20,688 bases of DNA from Draconibacterium orientale. GTDB taxonomy: Bacteria > Bacteroidota > Bacteroidia > Bacteroidales > UBA1556. Position numbers and translations under genes: made by a program. Below, piece after piece: positions 15,750 to 20,688 of the stretch (the stretch's first letter is position 1; each line of letters opens with the position of its first letter). A model generated the notes under the pieces. That model saw only the letters and a program-made list of their open reading frames with translations. It was not told the DNA's origin and ran no database searches. The DNA lies in assembly GCA_022736595.1 (NCBI GenBank), contig DZDC01000037.1, positions 1 through 20,688 of the forward strand. Reading direction: 5' to 3'.

Positions 15750-16910
15750 TTAAACCCTATAAAAATCTAAATATTTTTGAGCCACGATTTGTGTATCAAA
15801 ATGGTGTTGAACGTAGAGTCGCATGGCAACCGAGTCGTAACTTGAATGGTTTTGCGCCATAATGAGAATGGCAGTCGCCAATTCTTGAACATTGCTATCT
15901 TCCACAAAAATTCCGAATTCCTCGGGCAAAACTTCAGGGATAGCTCCTACCCTGGATGCAATAACCGGTTTGCCCATGGCCAAACTTTCTGCTACCACAA
16001 TGGCAAAGGTTTCGTAGTGACTGAATAACACTGTAAAATGAGCTTTTGCATAGGCCATAACCAAGTCCTCCCCTTGTAAAACTCCTTCCCAAATCACTTT
16101 TTCGTGCAATTGTAAAATGTCTATCCAGCGCAGAATGCTCTCTTTATCCACGCCATCGCCCACAAGATGCAAACGCAGGGAAGGATTTTGCTCCGACGCC
16201 AATTGAAAAGCTTGCAAAATTCCACTAACATTTTTTGATTGCTCCTCCATGCACGAAATATGAAGAAGATGAACAAGCCCATCATTTAAGGGCTTTTCAC
16301 TAGGCAAAAATCGTTGCGTATCGATGCTATTGGGAATGATTTGCCAATTGATATGCGCTATTTGATGAAGCTGCATGGCCCGTTTTAATGCCAATGAAAC
16401 TGTACTAATCCCAGCACTTTGACCCACAACAAACCGCGTCAGCATTTGTTTTAACCATCCTCTAAAACTCGCATTTTGTGGCATATATCGCGACCAATGT
16501 TCTGTAATGACAAATGGAATTTTGTATCGCAACTTCCATAACCAAGCTGCCACTGCAGATCGGGTAAGAACCTGAACGTGTATAAGATTGGGCAATCCCC
16601 AATGCTTTAAAATATAATGATGCCCCTTGAGGTGTGCAAGTAAAAAACGAAACCCGTTGATGTATTCTTTTAAAACTGGAAGTTTGGATTTTCGATAATA
16701 AATTCGCAATTCGAGAAACCCAAAATCTTTGCTAGGAACAAGGTCAAAAGCTTTGGGCAAGTTAGGGTCAGGAATCACAGCCACCACCGCCATATCCAAC
16801 TGATTTTGCAGAGCGCAAATCTGATTCTGAACAAATAGCCCCATCATGGGATCCTTAGGGAAAGGGTACCAAAGAGGAATTACTAATATGCGTTTGGCTT
16901 GACTTAACAT
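15750..16910 (-). CDS. GT4-family glycosyltransferase
   Basis: A 386-residue retaining glycosyltransferase of the GT-B fold. The N-terminal acceptor domain starts with a beta strand and loop (RILVIPLWYPFPKDPMMG, about 7-24) and contains TEHWSRY. The linker IPNSID (about 192-197) leads to the C-terminal nucleotide-sugar domain. That domain shows LHLVGDG and the E-x7-E motif ETFAIVVAE (about 300-308), followed by SLAMGKPVIASRVGAIPEV. It would transfer a sugar from an activated donor in the cytosol, for example in surface polysaccharide or glycan synthesis. The acceptor and donor cannot be told. An alternative ATG at 16952 adds 14 residues, but a good promoter (TTG-18-TATCTTTG) lies between the two starts and the first conserved strand begins right after the ATG at 16910, so I choose 16910. 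No other polysaccharide genes are adjacent. Confidence 0.88.
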   Translation of the reverse strand: MLSQAKRILVIPLWYPFPKDPMMGLFVQNQICALQNQLDMAVVAVIPDPNLPKAFDLVPSKDFGFLELRIYYRKSKLPVLKEYINGFRFLLAHLKGHHYILKHWGLPNLIHVQVLTRSAVAAWLWKLRYKIPFVITEHWSRYMPQNASFRGWLKQMLTRFVVGQSAGISTVSLALKRAMQLHQIAHINWQIIPNSIDTQRFLPSEKPLNDGLVHLLHISCMEEQSKNVSGILQAFQLASEQNPSLRLHLVGDGVDKESILRWIDILQLHEKVIWEGVLQGEDLVMAYAKAHFTVLFSHYETFAIVVAESLAMGKPVIASRVGAIPEVLPEEFGIFVEDSNVQELATAILIMAQNHSSYDSVAMRLYVQHHFDTQIVAQKYLDFYRV

Positions 16911-16920
16911 AAAATATCGG

Positions 16921-16949
16921 CAAAGATAATCGAAAAATTGACGCTCCAA
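16921..16949 (-). promoter_or_regulatory. promoter of the glycosyltransferase gene
   Basis: On the minus strand a TTG (16949-16947) is followed after 18 bases by TATCTTTG (16928-16921), close to the Bacteroidota -33/-7 consensus. Only ten bases separate the -7 element from the ATG at 16910, implying a very short leader. This decides against the start at 16952. Confidence 0.65.
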
Positions 16950-17052
16950 CAAGGCTATTTTTTGGGGACTATACCCACAGAAGCATGATTTAGTGATGCT
17001 TATACTCTAAATAATTTTTTAAAAAACATGGCTTCTCAATTTAAAATTGCTT

Positions 17053-17060
17053 TATATTTG
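17053..17060 (+). promoter_or_regulatory. -7 element of the tRNA-His gene
   Basis: TATATTTG matches TAnnTTTG and lies 16 bases upstream of the mature tRNA 5' end. Confidence 0.55.
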
Positions 17061-17076
17061 CAACCTCAAAACCATG

Positions 17077-17150
17077 GTGGTTGTAGCTCAGTCGGTTAGA
17101 GTAGTGGATTGTGGTTCCATTGGTCGTGGGTTCGAATCCCATCTTCCACC
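17077..17150 (+). tRNA. tRNA-His (anticodon GTG)
   Basis: The cloverleaf reads as follows: TA at positions 8-9; D arm GCTC/GAGT with a GG-containing loop; anticodon stem GTGGA/TCCAT with loop TTGTGGT, anticodon GTG at 17111-17113; T arm GTGGG-TTCGAAT-CCCAT. A G precedes position 1 (17076) and C is the discriminator (17150), the G-1:C73 pair that identifies tRNA-His. CCA is not fully encoded. The acceptor stem is GTGGTTG against CTTCCAC: five pairs form, but two adjacent T-T mismatches lie at positions 5-68 and 6-67. The gene is solitary, with its own promoter and terminator. Confidence 0.9.
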
Positions 17151-17152
17151 CA

Positions 17153-17188
17153 AAGCCCTTCAAAGAAATTTGAAGGGCTTCTTTTTTT
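17153..17188 (+). terminator. Rho-independent terminator of tRNA-His
   Basis: AAGCCCTTCAAA (17153-17164) pairs perfectly with TTTGAAGGGCTT (17169-17180) around a GAAA loop, followed by C and seven T. It begins three bases after the tRNA. Confidence 0.85.
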
Positions 17189-17294
17189 ACAGATGCACAA
17201 CAAATTACCTAATTTTTCATTGTCGTCCGATAAAAAGTAATCGGGATGCTTTTTGTTTGTTATACTCCAAATCTAAAATTCTATGTAGAATGAG

Positions 17295-18710
17295 TTAGTC
17301 CCACTCCCGATGATGCTTATGCACCTGAATGTTGTATTTATCGAGGAGGTACCTGCTTAAGAATTCAGCCATATACACCGATCGATGCTGCCCACCAGTG
17401 CAACCAAAGCTTACCGAAAGATAGTCGAAATTGCGTTCAAGATATTTTTCCACACTCTGATCTACCATTTGACTTACCAAGGTTTTAAAACGAGCCACTT
17501 CAGGTTCTTTTTCTAAGAACTCTATTACTTTCAATTCTTTACCTGTCAACATTTTATATTCATCGTAGCGGCCTGGATTGGGCAAGGCTCGGCAATCGAA
17601 AATAAAACCACCTCCATGCTCGGTATCATCCTTGGGCAATCCCTTTTTATAGGAAAAACTCTGCACTTTTATCACCAAACTTTTTCGCTGAGCTCCAATT
17701 TTACGAAGTTTTTCGCTGTTAACCAATTGCTCCAAAACAGGAATCAAGGTGGGCAGTTGAATGGGTAAATCCCAGTTATTAAGCATATACCTAAGGTTGT
17801 CTAAAGCTGGAGGAATACTGGCCAAGAAATGCGCTTTCTTTTCGTAAAAACCTCTAAATCCATAAGCTCCCATGGCTTGAAGTATGCGAATAAGCACATA
17901 GCCTTTAAACTGGGTGCGGAAGGCTTGTGGATCAACTTGGGTATATTTTTGAATCTCGGTAAGGTAAAATTCGAGCAATTCGGCACGCACTTCTTCTGGA
18001 ATTTCGGCTTTGGCATCATACAGTAAACTGGCCAAATCGTATTGCAAAGCCCCCTTTCGTCCCCCTTGATAATCGATAAAATAAACCTCATCGTGATGGA
18101 TCATAATATTGCGCGACTGAAAATCGCGATACAGGAAGAAATCCTGTGGCGCACTCAATAAGTAATTGGTAAAAGTCTGGTAATCATCCTCCAACGCTTG
18201 TTCGTCGAAGGGAATTTGTGCCAATTTGAGGAAATAGTATTTAAAATAATTCAAATCCCACATCATGGATTGCTTATCGAAGCGAGCGCGGGGATAACAC
18301 AGTGAATAATTGAGATCGGCTCCAGCCTCCACCTGAAATTTGGGTAATTGCCTTAACACCTGCTGATAAACCTGTTTCAACTCAGGGCCAAATTTCGTCT
18401 TTTGATTTTGCTGGGTTAAAAAGGCGAACAAAGTGGTATCACCCAAATCTTCGAGTAAGTAAATGGATTGGCTTAAATCTTCGGCGTAAATATGAGGTAC
18501 TTGGAGTCCTTTGGACAAAAAGTGTTTTGAAAATTCTAGAAATGCGAGATTTTCCTTAGCATCGGAATTATAAACCCCCAATGCAGTGCGGCTTTTAGAA
18601 GTTAAGCGGAAGTACTTGCGGTCGCTGCCCGAAAGGGCCAAAGGAGTAATAATTTCGGCCTTTTCACCAGCCCAATTTTCAAACAACTCCAAAATTTGAG
18701 TTTGATACAT
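17295..18710 (-). CDS. APH-type kinase fused to RapZ C-terminal domain
   Basis: A 471-residue two-domain cytosolic protein. Residues about 1-320 form an aminoglycoside phosphotransferase/choline-kinase fold: SGSDRKYFRL (27-36) as the nucleotide loop, LLEDLGD (85-91) as the hinge, YRDFQSRN (194-201) as the catalytic loop with Asp196 and Asn201, and IDYQG (212-216) as the metal-binding DFG equivalent. This resembles AmgK-type N-acetylmuramate/N-acetylglucosamine kinases. Residues about 345-471 match the C-terminal half of RapZ: SFSYKKGLP (351-359), FDCRALPNPG (371-380), GCTGGQHRSVYMAEFL (436-451) and KHHREWD at the end. In Escherichia coli RapZ that half binds glucosamine-6-phosphate. The N-terminal P-loop ATPase of RapZ is absent. 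An amino-sugar kinase with a built-in sugar-phosphate sensor is an inference; the substrate is unproven. No murU-like nucleotidyltransferase is adjacent. Pyruvate kinase lies upstream. Confidence 0.85.
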   Translation of the reverse strand: MYQTQILELFENWAGEKAEIITPLALSGSDRKYFRLTSKSRTALGVYNSDAKENLAFLEFSKHFLSKGLQVPHIYAEDLSQSIYLLEDLGDTTLFAFLTQQNQKTKFGPELKQVYQQVLRQLPKFQVEAGADLNYSLCYPRARFDKQSMMWDLNYFKYYFLKLAQIPFDEQALEDDYQTFTNYLLSAPQDFFLYRDFQSRNIMIHHDEVYFIDYQGGRKGALQYDLASLLYDAKAEIPEEVRAELLEFYLTEIQKYTQVDPQAFRTQFKGYVLIRILQAMGAYGFRGFYEKKAHFLASIPPALDNLRYMLNNWDLPIQLPTLIPVLEQLVNSEKLRKIGAQRKSLVIKVQSFSYKKGLPKDDTEHGGGFIFDCRALPNPGRYDEYKMLTGKELKVIEFLEKEPEVARFKTLVSQMVDQSVEKYLERNFDYLSVSFGCTGGQHRSVYMAEFLSRYLLDKYNIQVHKHHREWD

Positions 18711-18760
18711 TTGCTACAGTTTTTTGGTTACAAGGCATAACAATGTCGCCCTTCATCAGG

Positions 18761-18792
18761 CAAATGTAGGCTTTAGACAGAACTAAATACAA
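18761..18792 (-). promoter_or_regulatory. candidate promoter of the kinase-RapZ fusion gene
   Basis: On the minus strand TTG (18792-18790) is followed after 21 bases by TACATTTG (18768-18761), which matches TAnnTTTG. This gives a leader of about 45 bases. It suggests that the gene has its own promoter even though it follows pyruvate kinase. Confidence 0.5.
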
Positions 18793-18803
18793 CCAGAAAG
18801 GGT

Positions 18804-20225
18804 TTATTTTTCACCAATGAATTTTAATAACTCTTCGATGCTACCAATTTCGATGAGAGAGGTACCGCCTTCTTTTCCAAAATTTCCAGCCACCACTACC
18901 AATTGATCGTCGAGCTTAAAATTATGTTGTTCAAGAAGTTGTCGAATGGTCAACTTTACAAATTGATCGTGGTCGCTGGCATCGAGAACGCCGGTATAAA
19001 CTCCGAAGGATAGCGCCAGATGACGTGCTACCTTTGCCGAATAGCATTGAGCTATGATGGGAGTGCGTCCGCGATAGGCCGCTAATGCGCGAGCGGTTTT
19101 TCCACTGGAAGTATCAGCAATGATTCCTTTGATAGGAAGGTTGGCCGAGAGTTCGATGGCTGCTTTGATCACTTGAGCTGCTTTCGCCGAAGAAATCACC
19201 AACGGATTAAGATCGAGGTAAGCGGGCAAATCAGCCTCCACCTCTTGAGCAATACTGGTCATCATTTGCACCGCTTCCAAAGGATATTTTCCATAGGCTG
19301 TTTCACCGCTTAGCATCACTGCATCCGTGCCTTCATAAATGGCATTGGCAATATCGTTCACCTCAGCGCGGGTAGGGCGAGGATTTTCAATCATGGTATG
19401 TAGCATTTGTGTAGCTACAATCACTGGCTTACGTGCTTCAACGCATTTTTTCACCAACATCCGTTGAACGGTAGGAAGTTTTTGTTCACTGATTTCGACG
19501 GCAAGATCTCCGCGAGCCACCATCACTCCGTAAACGTGTTCCAATATACTATCGATGTTATCGACTCCTTCCTTATTTTCAATCTTAGCTATAACCTTGA
19601 TGGGACTTTCCATGGCATCCAAAATACTTTGAACAGCAATCACATCCTCGGCTTTGCGCACAAAACTATGAGCAATGAAATCGAGTTCTTGCTCCGCAGC
19701 AAAGCGAATAAAATCCATATCTTTCCTAGTCAGAGCAGGCAAATTGATCATGGCAGAAGGAATATTGATGCTCTTACGTCCCTGAATCTTTCCAGAATTT
19801 TGAACTTCGCAGACCAAAGCCTCATTTTCGACCTTAATGGCTAAAAGCTCCAATATGCCATCATCAATCAATATTTTGGAACCCACTTTTACGTCTTTCA
19901 CAAAACCCGAATAGGTAACATAAACGCAATCGCGGTTGCCTTTTAAACCAGGTGCGCCTTTGAGTTTAACTATGTCGCCACGCTTTACCTCAAAATTCTC
20001 TTCCAACTCATTCACCCTGATTTCAGGGCCTTTGGTATCCACCAATATTGCAATTTTATCGCTTACCGCCCTTACATTTTTAATCACTTCAAGGGCATCA
20101 TCGGTGTTTTGATGGGCAGTATTGAGGCGCACCACATTCATTCCAGCTTCAAAAAGAGAGCGAAGAAATTCAACACTACAATTCTTATTGGAGATGGTAG
20201 CAATAATTTTGGTTTTCTTTGGCAT
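18804..20225 (-). CDS. pyk: pyruvate kinase
   Basis: The enzyme transfers phosphate from phosphoenolpyruvate to ADP, the last step of glycolysis; it is a cytosolic homotetramer. The 473 residues match the family. The A domain starts with TKIIATIS (5-12) and VRLNTAH (32-38). DTKGPEIR (63-70) leads into the B domain (about 71-165). VIAKIENKEG (211-220) holds the catalytic Lys214 and metal ligand Glu216. ARGDLAVE (237-244) and ATQMLHTM...PTRAEVND (271-291) complete the active site, and LSGETAYGKYP (305-315) precedes the C domain. The glutamate in TKGPEIR is the variant associated with K-dependent enzymes. The usual RLNFSH reads RLNTAH here, so the serine that helps hold K is an alanine; I recall this as common in Bacteroidota pyruvate kinases. 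It is upstream of the kinase-RapZ fusion on the same strand, with 93 bases between and no terminator visible. Confidence 0.96.
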   Translation of the reverse strand: MPKKTKIIATISNKNCSVEFLRSLFEAGMNVVRLNTAHQNTDDALEVIKNVRAVSDKIAILVDTKGPEIRVNELEENFEVKRGDIVKLKGAPGLKGNRDCVYVTYSGFVKDVKVGSKILIDDGILELLAIKVENEALVCEVQNSGKIQGRKSINIPSAMINLPALTRKDMDFIRFAAEQELDFIAHSFVRKAEDVIAVQSILDAMESPIKVIAKIENKEGVDNIDSILEHVYGVMVARGDLAVEISEQKLPTVQRMLVKKCVEARKPVIVATQMLHTMIENPRPTRAEVNDIANAIYEGTDAVMLSGETAYGKYPLEAVQMMTSIAQEVEADLPAYLDLNPLVISSAKAAQVIKAAIELSANLPIKGIIADTSSGKTARALAAYRGRTPIIAQCYSAKVARHLALSFGVYTGVLDASDHDQFVKLTIRQLLEQHNFKLDDQLVVVAGNFGKEGGTSLIEIGSIEELLKFIGEK

Positions 20226-20264
20226 TGGTCAAATATTAAAGTTTTGGTCTTCTATTTTAGGCGG

Positions 20265-20272
20265 CAAAATTA
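20265..20272 (-). promoter_or_regulatory. candidate -7 element for pyk
   Basis: On the minus strand TAATTTTG matches TAnnTTTG and lies 39 bases before the ATG at 20225. The -33 element is unclear. Confidence 0.45.
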
Positions 20273-20280
20273 GTGAATAG

Positions 20281-20603
20281 AATCCATAGACTGTTAAGGA
20301 ATAAAATCGATTTTGTTTTATTAACATTAAGATTTGAAAGAGGTTTAGAAGGTTGAGGGGGGTTGAGAAAGTTTAGTGAGGTTTAGAGGATTTAGATGGA
20401 AGTTTCGCTGCGCTGCAGCTTGAAGATCCTACTTATTTGATTTACAACAATAATTACGCAACGCTATAGCCGGCAATAGGTTGAGTTGAGGATTTTCCTA
20501 TTTTTAGATTCCCCGCTGCTTCCGATGGCTTTTGCGAGCTATCTCAAACTTTTAATCTGAACCCACTCCCCTCTTTCACATTTAACAAATTATTCATACT
20601 AGA
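20281..20603. repeat. gene-free stretch with low-complexity GGTTTAGA/GGTTGAG repeats
   Basis: No gene is visible. From about 20340 to 20398 the + strand is made of variants of GGTTTAGA and GGTTGAG, spaced irregularly and nearly free of C. The stretch 20401-20520 contains GC-rich REP-like words (TTCGCTGCGCTGCAGC, AGATTCCCCGCTGC) related to those around 4321-4630. Confidence 0.45.
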
Positions 20604-20615
20604 AGACCGTTGCAA
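20604..20615 (+). repeat. AGACCGTTGCAA dispersed repeat, copy 3
   Basis: This is the third identical copy, same orientation as those at 899 and 2829. It may be the end of an insertion sequence that extends beyond the window (see the following entry). Confidence 0.5.
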
Positions 20616-20646
20616 AGCAGAATACTTAAAAAAAAATGAGTCCAGT

Positions 20647-20688
20647 CTAAAAAGCCTCCAAACTACTGATTTTTATCGTTTTTGCCCC
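20647..20688 (-). other. possible 3' end of a coding region running off the window
   Basis: On the minus strand one frame is open from the window edge to a TAG at 20649-20647, reading GAKTIKISSLEAF. If the AGACCGTTGCAA repeat just downstream is an insertion-sequence end, this could be the transposase C-terminus. Thirteen codons are too few to decide. Confidence 0.2.

Noticed and set aside
16911..16952. Upstream ATG for the glycosyltransferase giving 14 extra residues
   Set aside because: A consensus-like promoter lies between this ATG and the next one, and the conserved first strand begins after the second ATG.
17047..17298. 83-codon open frame on the + strand
   Set aside because: It runs straight through the tRNA-His gene and its terminator and has no recognisable protein features.
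19407..19844. 145-codon + strand open frame opposite pyruvate kinase
   Set aside because: It is a shadow of a highly conserved gene and has no independent evidence.

Overview
The window looks like chromosomal DNA from a member of the Bacteroidota (Flavobacteriia/Sphingobacteriia-like). Three things point there: two proteins end in a type IX secretion (T9SS) C-terminal sorting domain; several genes are preceded by the TAnnTTTG -7 element typical of this phylum and have no strong Shine-Dalgarno sequence; and the metabolic genes are of Bacteroidota type. The DNA is AT-rich between genes.

Layout. Positions 1-1719 are a decayed zone: the 3' end of a T9SS cargo gene with a broken 5' side, a fragment of a DUF4143 ATPase gene joined directly to a short repeat (AGACCGTTGCAA), and two degenerate copies of an unidentified coding segment. 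Next come an NAD(P)H-dependent flavin oxidoreductase of the nitronate monooxygenase family (1720-2637), a 128-bp palindromic MITE-like element, and sucC (3021-4211). A gene-free stretch (4212-4728) holds terminators, a perfect 21-bp palindrome and REP-like repeats. It is followed by aspA on the minus strand (4729-6135).

A divergent promoter region separates aspA from a 9.3-kb gene (6350-15673). This encodes a 3107-residue secreted surface protein with a signal peptide, two right-handed beta-helix domains, CARDB-like and Ig-like domains (two of them split by unrelated insertions), at least seven ~75-residue cysteine-containing repeats, and a T9SS sorting domain. A strong bidirectional terminator separates it from a convergent GT4 glycosyltransferase (15750-16910). 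Then come a single tRNA-His (GTG) with its own promoter and terminator, a fusion of an APH-type small-molecule kinase with a RapZ C-terminal domain (17295-18710), and pyruvate kinase (18804-20225). The right edge (20226-20688) carries low-complexity repeats and a third copy of AGACCGTTGCAA, perhaps the end of an insertion sequence.

How the genes work together. sucC (TCA cycle), aspA (aspartate to fumarate) and pyruvate kinase are central carbon metabolism genes and do not form one operon. Pyruvate kinase and the kinase-RapZ fusion lie in tandem on the minus strand with a 93-bp gap and no visible terminator between them, so limited co-transcription is possible. No complete defence system, prophage, CRISPR array or intact transposase is visible. 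The most unusual items are the architecture of the giant surface protein, the kinase-RapZ fusion, the tRNA-His acceptor-stem mismatches and the dispersed repeat elements.
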